Assembly (NCBI RefSeq): GCF_003231305.1
Contig: NZ_QKVM01000015.1
Coordinates: 43,116 to 107,115, forward strand
Origin: Pseudomonas sichuanensis
GTDB lineage: Bacteria > Pseudomonadota > Gammaproteobacteria > Pseudomonadales > Pseudomonadaceae
DNA: 64,000 bases
Direction of reading: 5' to 3'
Under the pieces are notes generated by a model that was not told the origin of the DNA, did no database searches, and was given only the letters and a program-made list of their open reading frames with translations. Position numbers and translations under genes: made by a program. Positions 1 through 9,652 of the stretch are shown one piece after another; position 1 is the stretch's first letter, and each line of letters opens with the position of its first letter.

Positions 1-518
1 CGGTGCATGCCCAGCGCCCGCGCGGTGGCGGAGATATTGCCTTCATGCTCGCCGAGCACGCGCTGGATATGCTCCCACTGCAAGCGATCCACCGACATCG
101 GGTTTTCCGGCACCAGGGCATCCAGGTCGGTGTGCTCCGACAGCAGTGCAGCCAGCACATCATCGGCATCTGCAGGTTTGCACAGGTAGTTGCAGGCACC
201 GCGCTTCACCGCTTCGACCGCAGTGGCGATGCTCGAATAACCGGTCAGGATCACCACGCGCATCTCCGGGTCCAGCTCCAGCAGCTTGGGCAGCAGCACC
301 AGGCCCGAATCGCCTTCCATCTTCAGGTCCAGCGTGGCGTAGTCCGGCAGGTCCTGCTCGGCCAGCTTCAGGCCCTCCTCGGCAGAGCTTGCGGTACTCA
401 CGCGGAAACCGCGGCGGCTCATGGCCCGCGCCATGACCCGGGTGAAGGTGGCATCGTCATCCACCAGCAGCAGGTGCGGCAGTTCTTCGCCTTCGACCTG
501 GTTTTCTTCGCTCATCAT
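1..518 (-). CDS. roxR: RoxR/RegA/PrrA-type redox response regulator (3' end cut by window edge)
   Basis: Read on the minus strand this gives an N-terminal receiver domain (acidic LLLVDDD near residues 16-21, phospho-acceptor Asp near 63 in YATLDLKM) and a C-terminal Fis-type helix-turn-helix (ISATARALGMHRT) that runs off the window. About 172 codons are visible, and the family is usually about 185. Two in-frame ATGs (518 and 515) sit inside the end of roxS, so the genes overlap in ATGA style, with GAGGAG just upstream. Known for the family: the regulator works with the RoxS sensor to control terminal oxidases in response to respiratory redox state. The choice between the two ATGs cannot be settled from sequence. 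Confidence 0.93.
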   Translation of the reverse strand, partial: MMSEENQVEGEELPHLLLVDDDATFTRVMARAMSRRGFRVSTASSAEEGLKLAEQDLPDYATLDLKMEGDSGLVLLPKLLELDPEMRVVILTGYSSIATAVEAVKRGACNYLCKPADADDVLAALLSEHTDLDALVPENPMSVDRLQWEHIQRVLGEHEGNISATARALGMH

Positions 519-1771
519 TCATCTCCTCGCTTGCCATGGGGCAGGCGCAATTCGGTCAGGGTGCCACCCTGCTCATGACTATAGAGTTTCACCGAACCGC
601 CCGCACGCGTCACGCTGGCCTTGCTCAAGAACAGGCCCAGGCCGAAGCCTTTGCCCTTGGTGGTAATAAAGGGTTTGCCGATCGCTTCGGCAATGGCCGG
701 CGGCATGCCGGGGCCATGGTCGCGGATGCTGATGACGATGTCCTGGGCGTCCCAGTCAAGGCGCACCTCCAGGTCGTCCGGGCAGGCATCGGCGGCATTG
801 TTCAACAGGTTCAGCAGGGCCTGGGTCAGGTCGGGCGGCGGCGCCAGCCGCGGTACCTGGCCGTCACGCAGGCGCTGGAAACGGTAGCTGGCTTCCGGGC
901 GCATCAGGTGCCAGCGGTTGAGCGCTTCGTCGAGCCAGGCCGTGACGTCCTGCTCGACGATGGCCAGGCGGCGGTTGGCTTCGGCAGCGCGCACCAGTTG
1001 CTGCAGGGTTTCCTTGCACAGCTTGACCTGGTCCTGAAGGATCTGCAGGTCTTCCTGCAGCAGCGGATCGGTGTGGTCCTGGCGCATTTCATTGAGCAGC
1101 ACGCTCATGGTCGCCAACGGCGTGCCCAGCTCATGGGCGGCGCCGGCGGCCTGGGTGGCCACCGCCAGCAATTGTTCGTCGCGCAGGCTCTCTTCACGGC
1201 GCTCGGCACGCAGGTGCTCCTGGCGGCGCAACTCTTCGGCCATGCGTGCGGCAAAGAAAGTAATCACCGCCGCGGCCAGGGCGATACTCAGCCACATGCC
1301 GTAGACCTGCATGGTGTCGCGCGACTGCGGCAAGGTTTCCAGCGGGTAGAACTGCACCAACAGCAGGCTGTACGCCACCAGAGCGATGCCCGACAGCACC
1401 AGCGAGTAGATCCACGGCAGCGTCACGGCGGCGATCGCCAGCGGCACCAGGTAATAAGAGACGAAGGGGTTGGTCGATCCACCGGAGTAATACAGCAGCG
1501 CGCTGTGGATCAGCAGGTCGCAGGCCAGCTGCAGCGCGTACTCGAGTTCGGTGACCGGCAGTGACAGGCGCAAGCGCACGGCGGTGAACGCGCACAGCAG
1601 CGACGACAGGGCCAGGGTGACCACCAGCGAGAACCATGGCAGCGGCAGCAACTCGGTCCAGTAGGCCACGCCCACGGAGCCGGCCTGGGCAGCCAGCACA
1701 AGGATGCGGATGAAGGTCAGGCGCCAGAGGTTCTGGCGTGTAGCGGACAGCGGATGTGCGGCGGCGAGCAT
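515..1771 (-). CDS. roxS: RoxS/RegB/PrrB-type membrane sensor histidine kinase
   Basis: The 418-residue protein has about six N-terminal membrane helices (residues 15-175). The RegB-family redox/quinone box GGSTNPFVSYYLVP is at about 97-110. The H-box is AAHELGTPLATM with His about 213, and the ATPase signatures DHGPGMP and GFGLGLFLSKA are near the C-terminus. The start at 1771 was chosen because GGAGAG lies just upstream and the protein then begins like family members; the frame stays open for another 29 codons upstream. It is co-translated with roxR downstream. Family knowledge: in P. putida RoxSR adjusts cytochrome oxidase expression and redox balance. Confidence 0.93.
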   Translation of the reverse strand: MLAAAHPLSATRQNLWRLTFIRILVLAAQAGSVGVAYWTELLPLPWFSLVVTLALSSLLCAFTAVRLRLSLPVTELEYALQLACDLLIHSALLYYSGGSTNPFVSYYLVPLAIAAVTLPWIYSLVLSGIALVAYSLLLVQFYPLETLPQSRDTMQVYGMWLSIALAAAVITFFAARMAEELRRQEHLRAERREESLRDEQLLAVATQAAGAAHELGTPLATMSVLLNEMRQDHTDPLLQEDLQILQDQVKLCKETLQQLVRAAEANRRLAIVEQDVTAWLDEALNRWHLMRPEASYRFQRLRDGQVPRLAPPPDLTQALLNLLNNAADACPDDLEVRLDWDAQDIVISIRDHGPGMPPAIAEAIGKPFITTKGKGFGLGLFLSKASVTRAGGSVKLYSHEQGGTLTELRLPHGKRGDE

Positions 1772-1970
1772 GAGCTCTCCCGATGAGGCTCCAGAAAAAT
1801 CGGCTGGAGTATACCGAAGCCAGGCGCCTCGCTGCAGCGATGCGGCAAAGCGCCACACTTTGTCACAGATTCATGATGGCATTTTTGAACCCACTACACT
1901 GTCCCCGGTCTGATCGGCCATGCGTGGCACGAACGTTCCAACCACGCTTTTCATTGCCAAGGAGCTACAC

Positions 1971-2687
1971 ATGCACATTTCCCGTCGCGGCAAAGCCCTC
2001 GCCCTGTCCTGCGGCCTGCTCGCCACCCTGCCCGCCGTGGCCGCCGACGAGCCCCGCTACAACCAGGTGTCGCTGCGCGCCGAAGTCAGCAAGGAAGTCG
2101 CCCGCGACCTGATGGTCGTGACGCTGTACAGCGAAGCGCAGAACAGCGACCCAGGCAAGCTCGCCAAGCAGATCACCGAAACCATGAACAAGGCCGTACA
2201 GCAGGCCCGTGACGTGAAGGACGTGAAGATCAGCCAGGGCAGCCGCAACAGCTACCCGATCTACGACACCAAGGGCCAGAAGATCACCGGCTGGCGTGAG
2301 CGCGCCGAGCTGCGCCTGGAAAGTGCCGATTTCCCGGCCCTGTCCAAGCTCACCGGCGAACTGCTGCAGGACCTGAAGATGGGCGGCATGGACTTCTCCA
2401 TCGCCCCGGCCACCCGCAAGACCAGCGAAGACGAGCTGCTCAAGGATGCCGTGGCCGCGTTCAAGGCCCGCGCCCAATTGGCCACCGAAGCGCTCGGCGG
2501 CAAGGGCTACAAGGTGGTCAGCCTGAACCTCAACAGCAGCGGCTACCCGCGCCCGTACCTGCGTAGCGCACCGATGGCGATGATGGCCAAGGCTGCCGAC
2601 GAAGCGGCGCCAGCGCCTGATATCGAGGCCGGCACCAGCGAAGTCAGCATGAGCGCCGATGGCCTGATCGAAGTCCAGGTGCCCTGA
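1971..2687 (+). CDS. SIMPL (DUF541) domain periplasmic protein
   Basis: The 238-residue protein has a Sec signal peptide (MHISRRGKALALSCGLL, cleavage after AVAA near residue 24). One SIMPL/DUF541 domain follows, recognisable by the opening VSLRAEVSKEVARDLM and the internal KVVSLNLNSSG segment. The start at 1971 follows AAGGAG at good spacing; the in-frame GTG/ATG codons further upstream lack one. The family is periplasmic or outer-membrane associated (relatives include E. coli YggE, linked to oxidative stress), with no defined biochemical activity. It is divergent from roxS, so the roughly 200 bp between them should hold both promoters. Confidence 0.85.
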   Translation: MHISRRGKALALSCGLLATLPAVAADEPRYNQVSLRAEVSKEVARDLMVVTLYSEAQNSDPGKLAKQITETMNKAVQQARDVKDVKISQGSRNSYPIYDTKGQKITGWRERAELRLESADFPALSKLTGELLQDLKMGGMDFSIAPATRKTSEDELLKDAVAAFKARAQLATEALGGKGYKVVSLNLNSSGYPRPYLRSAPMAMMAKAADEAAPAPDIEAGTSEVSMSADGLIEVQVP

Positions 2688-2999
2688 TCCCTCCAAGTGG
2701 ATGTCCGTGGCGGTGAAATCCGCTACGGACAGCACTTTCCGACTATTCCTACGCACCAATCAGGTGCGCCCGTCTGTCACCGTAGATGCGAAACATCTTG
2801 AAAATCCTGACATTTCAAGCCGCGCAAACGATCAACAGTCGGCAAAGTTATATTTTTGCGACATCCATGTACGACCGTCCCACGTTTTGCCGCCAACCAC
2901 TCTGCTGAGTGTTGCATTGGGAATAGCCCCTGCATAAGTATCCGCAGGTCGGCTCACGAGGCCGCCTCACTCTAAAAAAATGACAACAATGAGGCCACC
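2688..2999. promoter_or_regulatory. 312-bp intergenic region: hairpin after the SIMPL gene and dyad upstream of the peptide cluster
   Basis: Two symmetric elements are visible. The first is a 12-bp stem with one mismatch (2702-2713 with 2720-2731, loop TGAAAT) just after the SIMPL gene; it lacks a good T-tract and may end or stabilise that transcript. The second is a perfect dyad CTTGAAA-N9-TTTCAAG at 2797-2819, about 180 bp before the first binding-protein gene, which could be an operator. No convincing sigma-70 promoter stands out. The peptide-operon promoter must lie here because the preceding gene is a separate unit. Confidence 0.45.
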
Positions 3000-4625
3000 A
3001 TGCTCAAACACGCAGTCATTCCGTTCCTGGTCGGCGCAGGCTTGCTAGCCGGCGCTCCCTCCGCCCTCGCCGCGACCAACCTGGTGTTCTGCTCCGAAGG
3101 CAGCCCGGCCGGCTTCGACCCAGGCCAGTACACCACCGGAACCGACTTCGACGCCTCGGCGGAGACCATCTTCAACCGGCTCACGCAATTCGAACGTGGC
3201 GGTACCGCGGTCATTCCGGGCCTGGCCACCAAGTGGGAAGTGTCCGACGACGGCAAGGCCTACGTCTTCCACCTGCGTGAAGGCGTCAAGTTCCACACCA
3301 CCGACTACTTCAAGCCGACCCGCGAATTCAACGCCGACGACGTGCTGTTCACCTTCAACCGCATGCTCGACAAGGACCAGCCGTTCCGCAAGGCGTACCC
3401 CACCGAATTCCCGTACTTCACCGACATGGGCATGGATAAGAACATCGCCAAGGTCGAGAAGGTCGATGACCACACCGTGAAGTTCACCCTCAACGAGGTC
3501 GACGCCGCGTTCATCCAGAACCTGGCCATGAGCTTCGCGTCGATCCAGTCGGCCGAATACGCCGACCAGTTGCTCAAGCAAGGCAAGCCTGCCGACATCA
3601 ACCAGAAGCCGATCGGCACCGGCCCGTTCGTGTTCAGCAAGTACCAGAAGGACGCGCAGATCCGCTACAAGGGCAACAAGGACTACTGGAAGCCCGAGGA
3701 CGTGAAGATCGACAACCTGATCTTCGCCATCAGCACCGACGCCTCGGTACGCATGCAGAAGCTCAAGAAGAACGAGTGCCAGGTCACCCTGTTCCCCCGC
3801 CCCGCCGACATCCAGCCGCTGAAGCAGGACCCGAAGCTGAAGATGCCCGACCAGGCCGGCTTCAACCTCGGCTACATCGCCTACAACGTGATGGACAAGG
3901 TCAAGGGCAGCAACGAGCCTAACCCGCTGTCGCAACTCAAGGTGCGTGAAGCCCTGGACATGGCGGTGAACAAGCAGCAGATCATCGAGTCGGTGTACCA
4001 GGGCGCAGGCCAGCTGGCGGTCAACGCCATGCCGCCAACGCAGTGGTCCTACGACACCACCATCAAGGATGCCAAGTACGACCCCGAAAAGGCCAAGCAG
4101 CTGCTCAAGGAGGCCGGCATCAAGGAAGGCACCGAGATCACCCTGTGGGCCATGCCGGTGCAACGCCCGTACAACCCCAATGCCAAGCTGATGGCCGAAA
4201 TGCTGCAATCCGACTGGGCCAAGATCGGCATCAAGGCCAAGATCGTCAGCTACGAATGGGGTGAGTACATCAAGCGTTCCAAGGGCGGCGAGCAGGGTGC
4301 CATGCTGATTGGCTGGAGCGGCGACAACGGTGACCCCGACAACTGGCTGGGCACCCTCTATGGCTGCGACGCCATGGACGGCAACAACTTCTCCAAGTGG
4401 TGCTACAAGCCGTACGACGACCTGATCAAGCAAGCCAAGGCCACCTCCGACCAGGCCAAACGCACCGAGCTGTACAAGCAGGCGCAACACATCCTCAAGG
4501 AACAGGTGCCGATCACCCCGATCGCCCACTCCACCGTGTATCAGCCCATGAGCACGTCCGTGAAGGACTTCAAGATCAGCCCCTTCGGCCTGAACTCCTT
4601 CTACGGGGTAAGCGTGGACAAGTAA
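3000..4625 (+). CDS. dppA: Dipeptide/peptide ABC transporter periplasmic binding protein (SBP 1)
   Basis: The 541-residue family 5 extracellular solute-binding protein has a signal peptide (about 1-24, cleaved after ALAA). The mature start NLVFCSEGSPAGFDP is typical of DppA. Internal markers are YTFNRML-like FTFNRMLDKDQPF, KPIGTGPFVF and EWGEYIKRSK. Paired cysteines (LYGCD and KWCYK) match the disulfide seen in DppA proteins. It is the first gene of a cluster with two more paralogues, a porin and the DppBCDF core. Its own permease partner is inferred from position. Substrate specificity among the three paralogues cannot be read from sequence. Confidence 0.93.
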   Translation: MLKHAVIPFLVGAGLLAGAPSALAATNLVFCSEGSPAGFDPGQYTTGTDFDASAETIFNRLTQFERGGTAVIPGLATKWEVSDDGKAYVFHLREGVKFHTTDYFKPTREFNADDVLFTFNRMLDKDQPFRKAYPTEFPYFTDMGMDKNIAKVEKVDDHTVKFTLNEVDAAFIQNLAMSFASIQSAEYADQLLKQGKPADINQKPIGTGPFVFSKYQKDAQIRYKGNKDYWKPEDVKIDNLIFAISTDASVRMQKLKKNECQVTLFPRPADIQPLKQDPKLKMPDQAGFNLGYIAYNVMDKVKGSNEPNPLSQLKVREALDMAVNKQQIIESVYQGAGQLAVNAMPPTQWSYDTTIKDAKYDPEKAKQLLKEAGIKEGTEITLWAMPVQRPYNPNAKLMAEMLQSDWAKIGIKAKIVSYEWGEYIKRSKGGEQGAMLIGWSGDNGDPDNWLGTLYGCDAMDGNNFSKWCYKPYDDLIKQAKATSDQAKRTELYKQAQHILKEQVPITPIAHSTVYQPMSTSVKDFKISPFGLNSFYGVSVDK

Positions 4626-4634
4626 CGGCCATGC

Positions 4635-4666
4635 TCGCCCCGCCCGCAGGGTTTGCGGCGGGGCGA
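4635..4666 (+). terminator. Strong GC hairpin after SBP 1 (attenuator or 3' stabiliser)
   Basis: A perfect 10-bp stem (TCGCCCCGCC with GGCGGGGCGA, 12-nt loop) starts 9 nt after the SBP 1 stop. There is no T-tract, so partial read-through or mRNA protection is more likely than full termination. It is one of four such hairpins in the cluster. Confidence 0.6.
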
Positions 4667-4841
4667 CTACATGACCGGGCGGCGCGTAGGACTTTTCCAC
4701 CGCAGCCGCCGGAATGCTCCCGCTCCCATATCAGCCTCTGAAGCATGGCTCCCACGCCTTGACGACTCTATCGTCAGGGCCGGGATGTCATCGCCGCGCT
4801 TTGCCTGTCGCGGCCAGAAAAACCAGGACAAAGGATTTGCC

Positions 4842-6434
4842 ATGCGCCCTACCACGCTGTGCTCCACCCTCTTTGCACTCGGCCTGCTGAGCCAAGCGCC
4901 GCTGACACTGGCCAACAACCTGGTGTTCTGCTCCGAAGGCAGCCCGGCAGGCTTCGACACCGCCCAGTACACCTCGGCCACCGACAACGATGCCGCCGAG
5001 CCGATCTACAACCGCCTGGTCGAGTTCGAGCGCGGCGGCACCGCCGTGCATCCGGCCCTGGCCACCGACTGGCAGGTCTCCGACGACGGCCTGCGCTACA
5101 CCTTCCACCTGCGGCCCGGGGTGAAGTTCCACGCTAACAAGGGCTTCAAGCCCACCCGCGATTTCAACGCCGACGACGTGCTGTTCACCTTCAACCGCAT
5201 GCTCGACAAGCAGCACCCGTTCCGCCAGGCCTACCCCACCGAATTTCCGTACTTCATCAGCATGGGGCTGGACAAGAACATCGCCAAGGTCGAAAAGACT
5301 GCCCCGCTGACCGTGACGTTCACCCTCAACAAGGTCGATGCCGCGTTCATCCAGAACCTCGCCATGGCGTTCGCCGCGATCCTCTCCGCCGAGTACGCCG
5401 AGCACCTGCTGGCCGAGGGCAGGCCGAGCGACATCAACCAGAAACCGATCGGCACCGGCCCGTTCGTGTTCCAGCGTTACCAGAAAGACGCGCAGATTCG
5501 CTACAAGGGCAACAAGGACTATTGGGCACCCGACCAGGTGAAGCTCGACAACCTGGTGTTCTCCATCAACATCGACCCGTCGGTACGCATCCAGAAGCTG
5601 CGCCGCAACGAATGCCAGGTCACCCTGCACCCGCGCCCGGCCGACCTGCCCGCACTCAGGCAGGACGGCAAGCTGCAGGTGCAGCAGCAGCCCGGCTTCA
5701 ACCTCGGCTACATCGCCTACAACACCCAGCACCCGCCCTTCGACCGCCTCGAAGTACGCCAGGCCATGGACATGGCGGTGAACAAGCAGGCGATCATCCA
5801 GGCCGTCTACCAGGAAGCCGGGCAACCTGCGGTCAACGCCATGCCGCCGACTCAGTGGTCCTACGACGACTCGCTCAAGGACGCGCCTTTCGACCCGCAA
5901 AAGGCCAAGGCCCTGCTCAAGCAGGCCGGGGTCAAGGAAGGCACCGAGGTCACCCTCTGGGCCATGCCCGTGCAGCGCCCCTACAACCCCAACGCCAAGC
6001 TCATGGCCGAAATGCTCCAGGCCGACTGGAGCAAGCTCGGTTTCAAAGTGCGCATCGTCAGCTACGAGTGGGGTGAATACCTCAAGCGCATGAAGAGCGG
6101 TGAACACGATATCGCCCTGATCGGCTGGACCGGCGACAACGGCGACCCCGACAACTGGCTGGGCACGCTCTACAGCTGCGACGCCATCGGCAGCAACAAC
6201 TACTCGCTGTGGTGCGACCCGCAGTACGACGCGCTGGTCAAGCAAGCCAAACAGGTCACCGACCGCGAACAACGCAGCGCCCTCTACCAGCAGGCCCAGC
6301 AACTCCTCAAGCAACAGGTACCGATCACGCCCGTGGCCCACTCCACGGTCAACCAACCGCTGAGCAGCAACGTCAACGATTTCAAGGTCAGCCCCTTCGG
6401 ACGCAACGTTTTCTCCGGCGTCAGTATCGATTGA
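4842..6434 (+). CDS. Dipeptide/peptide ABC transporter periplasmic binding protein (SBP 2)
   Basis: The 530-residue family 5 binding protein is clearly a tandem duplicate of SBP 1: it shares NLVFCSEGSPAGFD, VLFTFNRMLDK, KPIGTGPFVF and ALIGWTGDNGDPDNWLGT. The signal peptide ends after LTLA near residue 22. The start at 4842 follows AAAGGA and gives a normal signal peptide; the open frame extends 63 codons upstream, but that stretch contains the post-SBP 1 hairpin region and no protein-like sequence. It is predicted to deliver peptides to DppBCDF. The P. aeruginosa orthologous cluster also carries several DppA paralogues with different peptide preferences. Confidence 0.92.
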   Translation: MRPTTLCSTLFALGLLSQAPLTLANNLVFCSEGSPAGFDTAQYTSATDNDAAEPIYNRLVEFERGGTAVHPALATDWQVSDDGLRYTFHLRPGVKFHANKGFKPTRDFNADDVLFTFNRMLDKQHPFRQAYPTEFPYFISMGLDKNIAKVEKTAPLTVTFTLNKVDAAFIQNLAMAFAAILSAEYAEHLLAEGRPSDINQKPIGTGPFVFQRYQKDAQIRYKGNKDYWAPDQVKLDNLVFSINIDPSVRIQKLRRNECQVTLHPRPADLPALRQDGKLQVQQQPGFNLGYIAYNTQHPPFDRLEVRQAMDMAVNKQAIIQAVYQEAGQPAVNAMPPTQWSYDDSLKDAPFDPQKAKALLKQAGVKEGTEVTLWAMPVQRPYNPNAKLMAEMLQADWSKLGFKVRIVSYEWGEYLKRMKSGEHDIALIGWTGDNGDPDNWLGTLYSCDAIGSNNYSLWCDPQYDALVKQAKQVTDREQRSALYQQAQQLLKQQVPITPVAHSTVNQPLSSNVNDFKVSPFGRNVFSGVSID

Positions 6435-6452
6435 CCCCTGCATTGCCTGGCC

Positions 6453-6471
6453 GGGAGTGCGACCCACTCCC
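6453..6471 (+). terminator. Hairpin after SBP 2
   Basis: GGGAGTG pairs with CACTCCC around a 5-nt loop, with a further GGCC/GGCC pairing possible outside. It starts about 18 nt after the stop and has no T-tract. Confidence 0.5.
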
Positions 6472-6597
6472 GCGGCCGCGTGCAGCCTGGATTTGCCTGG
6501 CGACCCCAGGCGAATACCTGCAGTACCGCGTCACCGTTGCAGGCCCGGCCCACGAGGCACGGGTGATAACTAAAAGAATAGAAAGGGAGCTTTGCAC

Positions 6598-7974
6598 TTG
6601 AAACGCACCATGAAAACCGCACTGGCCTTGTCCATCGGCGCCTTCAGCGCCTTGGCCCAGGCCGAACCGATGAGCCAGGACTTCGTCCCCACCACGCTCA
6701 AATCCAGCAGCGAACAAGCCGAGGCCAAGGGCTTCATCGATGGCCAGAGCCTGTCCGGCAGTACCCGCAACTGGTATGCCCACGAACGCGCCACCCGCGC
6801 GCCACTGTGGAAGTACTACAAGAGCGACGGTACTCGCAAACCCACCCACAGCCGCGACAACTGGGTGCAGGGCACCATCCTCAACTACAGCTCTGGCTTC
6901 ACCGAGGGCACCGTGGGCTTCGCCGTCGAAGCCGCCGCCTACAACGCCGTTGCGCTGGAGCGCGGCCGTGCCGCCGTGGCCGGCCCCAACAACCGCACGC
7001 TCACCCACAGCGACGGCGACGTGATCGGCCAATGGAGCAAGATGGGCCTGGGCAACGTCAAGGCGCGGGTGTCCAACACCACCCTCACCGTCGGCCGCCA
7101 GTCGGTCGACACCCCAATGATCGCCTACATCGGCAACCGTGCGCTGCCGTCGAGCTTCCAGGGTGCCTTCCTGCACAGTGCCGAATTCGACAACCTGTCG
7201 TTCGACCTGGGGACCTTCGACCGCGTCTCGCCACGTACCGAGCAGAGCCTGAGCAAGTTCCGCAGCGAATACGGCAATGGCGTGGAAACCGACCGCGCCA
7301 GCACCGCCGGTATCAACTACCAGCCGCTGAAAAGCCTGAGCACCAGCCTGTACGCGACCAAGGTCGACGACTTCTGGAACCAGTACTACTTCGGCGCCAA
7401 CCATGTGCTGGGCGACAGCGCAGTGCTGAGCCTGACTACCGGCTTGAACTACTACAAGACCGTAGACGCCGGCAGCAAGAAGATGGGCGAGATCGACAAC
7501 GACACCTACAGCCTGTCGTTCGGCCTGACCCATCAGGCCCACACCCTGAGCGCGTCGTGGCAGCAGGTGAATGGCAACGAGTACTTCGACTACCTGCATG
7601 AAACCAACGGCATCTACCTGGCCAACTCGCTGCTGTCGGACTTCAACGGCCCCAACGAGAAATCGCTGCAGATCAGCTATGTGCTGAACATGGCGCCCTA
7701 CGGTGTGCCGGGCCTCAAGTTCAACCTGTACAACGCCCGCGGCTGGGGCATCGACGGCACCCACTACAAGGGTAACGTCTACGACGTGAAAGGCCTGGAC
7801 GGCGAAACCCACTACGAGTGGGGCTTCGGCACCAGCTATGCGGTGCAGAGCGGCCCGCTGAAAGACACCAGCATCCGTGCCACCTACACCGCCCACCGCG
7901 CCAGCAAGGCCCAGGGCGATGGCAGCCTCGACGAGTTCCGCCTGGTCACCACCATTCCATTCAACATCCTCTGA
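6598..7974 (+). CDS. opdP: OprD-family outer membrane porin, OpdP-like (peptide uptake)
   Basis: The protein is about 458 residues: a signal peptide ending at ALAQA, then an OprD-family beta-barrel (SQDFVPTTLKSSSEQAEAKG at the start, aromatic-rich C-terminus ending FRLVTTIPFNIL). A TTG start at 6598 is preferred because GGGAG at 6585-6589 is 8 nt before it; the ATG at 6610 (MKTALALS) is about 20 nt from that site, too far. In P. aeruginosa the porin in the same position (OpdP) takes up glycine-glutamate dipeptides. The name is given by synteny and family, so the exact substrate is inference. Confidence 0.85.
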   Translation: MKRTMKTALALSIGAFSALAQAEPMSQDFVPTTLKSSSEQAEAKGFIDGQSLSGSTRNWYAHERATRAPLWKYYKSDGTRKPTHSRDNWVQGTILNYSSGFTEGTVGFAVEAAAYNAVALERGRAAVAGPNNRTLTHSDGDVIGQWSKMGLGNVKARVSNTTLTVGRQSVDTPMIAYIGNRALPSSFQGAFLHSAEFDNLSFDLGTFDRVSPRTEQSLSKFRSEYGNGVETDRASTAGINYQPLKSLSTSLYATKVDDFWNQYYFGANHVLGDSAVLSLTTGLNYYKTVDAGSKKMGEIDNDTYSLSFGLTHQAHTLSASWQQVNGNEYFDYLHETNGIYLANSLLSDFNGPNEKSLQISYVLNMAPYGVPGLKFNLYNARGWGIDGTHYKGNVYDVKGLDGETHYEWGFGTSYAVQSGPLKDTSIRATYTAHRASKAQGDGSLDEFRLVTTIPFNIL

Positions 7975-7982
7975 CCGCTGGC

Positions 7983-8012
7983 GCCACGGCCCGACTCCCC
8001 ACGGGCCGTGGC
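7983..8012 (+). terminator. Strong GC hairpin after the porin gene
   Basis: A perfect 11-bp stem (GCCACGGCCCG with CGGGCCGTGGC, 8-nt loop) lies 8 nt after the porin stop and ahead of the third binding-protein gene. There is no T-tract. Confidence 0.6.
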
Positions 8013-8045
8013 GGCTACGCTGGAATAGCACTGCAGGGAGGTTTC

Positions 8046-9641
8046 ATGAAATCGTTACCGCTACGCGCTGCCCTGGCAGCGGTCATCCTGGGCGCTGCAT
8101 CCACGGTTGCGGCCAAGCCGCTGGTGGTGTGCACCGAGGCCAGCCCCGAGGGCTTCGACATTGTCCAGTACACCACCGCCGTCACCGCCGACGCCTCGGC
8201 CGAGACCGTCTTCAATCGCCTGGTCGACTTCAAACCAGGCACCACGGATATCCAGCCGGCCCTGGCCACCCACTGGGACATCAGCCCGGACGGCCTGGTC
8301 TACACCTTCCACCTGCGTGAAGGCGTGAAGTTCCACAGCACCGATTACTTCACCCCCACCCGCGACTTCAACGCCGACGACGTGCTGTGGAGCCTGAACC
8401 GCCAGCTCAGGCCAGACCACCCGTGGCACGACAAGAGCAGCGTCGGCTACCCCTATTTCGAGAGCATGGCCTTCAAGGACCTGCTCAAATCGGTGGAGAA
8501 GACCGACGAGCACACCGTGGTGATCACCCTGACCCGCCCGGAAGCACCCTTCCTGCATGACCTGGGCATGGCCTTCACCTCGATCTACTCCGCCGAATAC
8601 GGCGACCAGTTGCTCAAGGCCGGCAAAACCGCCGAGCTCAACAGCAAGCCCATCGGCACCGGCCCGTTCGTCTTTCAGCGCTACAACAAGGACGCCCAGG
8701 TCCGCTACAAGCCCAACCCGGACTACTTCCGTGGCAAGCCACCGGCCGACGCCCTGATCTTCGCCATCGCCACCGACAGCAATGTGCGCCTGCAAAAACT
8801 GCGTGCCAACGAGTGCCAGGTGGCGCTGTACCCCAAGCCTGACGACGTGTCCTCGATCAAGGCCGACCCGAAACTCAAGGTCGCCGAGATCGAAGCGCTG
8901 GTCACCGGCTACATCGCGATGAACACCGAGCACAAGTACCTGAGCGACGTTCGCGTGCGCAGGGCGATCAACATGGCCTTCGACCGCCAGACCCATGTCG
9001 ACCAGTTGTTCGGCAAGGGCAACGCGATGGTAGGGGTCAACCCGTATCCACCGACCATGCTCGGCTACAACAGTGCCAACCAGAACCCGCCCCACGATCT
9101 GGACAAGGCCCGCGCCCTGCTCAAGGAAGCCGGCGTACCGGAAGGCACCGTGATCACCCTGTTCACCCGCAATGGTGGTGGCGCGACCAACCCCAACCCA
9201 CGCCTGTCTGCGGAAATGCTGCAGGCCGACCTGGCCAAGGTCGGTATCAAGCTCGATATTCGCGTGATGGAATGGGCCGAAATGTTGCGCCGAGCCAAGA
9301 ACGGCGAGGCCGACCTCGTGTCGACCGGCTGGGCCGGTGACAACGGCGACCCGGACAACTTCCTCAGCCCGCTGCTCAGCTGCGATGCGGCAAAATCCGG
9401 CGAGAACTATGCGCGCTGGTGCAACCCCAAGTTCCAGCAGTTGATCACCCGCGCCCGTGAAGCCATCGACAACGACGAACGCGCCAAGCTCTATAGCGAA
9501 GCGCTGGCGGTGTACGATGAGGACCAACCGTGGATCAGCATGGCCCACCCGAAGATGTTCACTGCGATGCGCGAGAACGTCGAGGGCTACGTGATCAACC
9601 CACTGACCAACAATAACTTCGCCACCACCAAGGTGAAGTAG
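8046..9641 (+). CDS. Dipeptide/peptide ABC transporter periplasmic binding protein (SBP 3)
   Basis: The 531-residue family 5 binding protein has a signal peptide ending STVAA. It is more diverged than SBP 1 and SBP 2: the mature start is KPLVVCTEASPEGFDIVQY, and it has VLWSLNRQLRPDHPWHD in place of VLFTFNRMLDK. The start at 8046 follows GGGAGG. It lies immediately before the permease genes, the usual place for the cognate binding protein, so it may be the principal partner of this transporter. Different residues in the ligand region suggest a different peptide spectrum from SBP 1/2. Confidence 0.92.
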   Translation: MKSLPLRAALAAVILGAASTVAAKPLVVCTEASPEGFDIVQYTTAVTADASAETVFNRLVDFKPGTTDIQPALATHWDISPDGLVYTFHLREGVKFHSTDYFTPTRDFNADDVLWSLNRQLRPDHPWHDKSSVGYPYFESMAFKDLLKSVEKTDEHTVVITLTRPEAPFLHDLGMAFTSIYSAEYGDQLLKAGKTAELNSKPIGTGPFVFQRYNKDAQVRYKPNPDYFRGKPPADALIFAIATDSNVRLQKLRANECQVALYPKPDDVSSIKADPKLKVAEIEALVTGYIAMNTEHKYLSDVRVRRAINMAFDRQTHVDQLFGKGNAMVGVNPYPPTMLGYNSANQNPPHDLDKARALLKEAGVPEGTVITLFTRNGGGATNPNPRLSAEMLQADLAKVGIKLDIRVMEWAEMLRRAKNGEADLVSTGWAGDNGDPDNFLSPLLSCDAAKSGENYARWCNPKFQQLITRAREAIDNDERAKLYSEALAVYDEDQPWISMAHPKMFTAMRENVEGYVINPLTNNNFATTKVK

Positions 9642-9652
9642 AACAACAACGA

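Noticed and set aside
536..1564. Long open frame opposite roxS (and similar ones opposite SBP 1-3, fecA, the PepSY reductase, secD)
   Set aside because: These are the antisense open frames expected from GC-rich codon use; each lies fully inside a well-identified gene and lacks a ribosome site or family match.
6592..6600. TTG at 6592 as start of the porin gene
   Set aside because: Only 2 nt separate it from GGGAG, too close for initiation; TTG at 6598 has 8-nt spacing.
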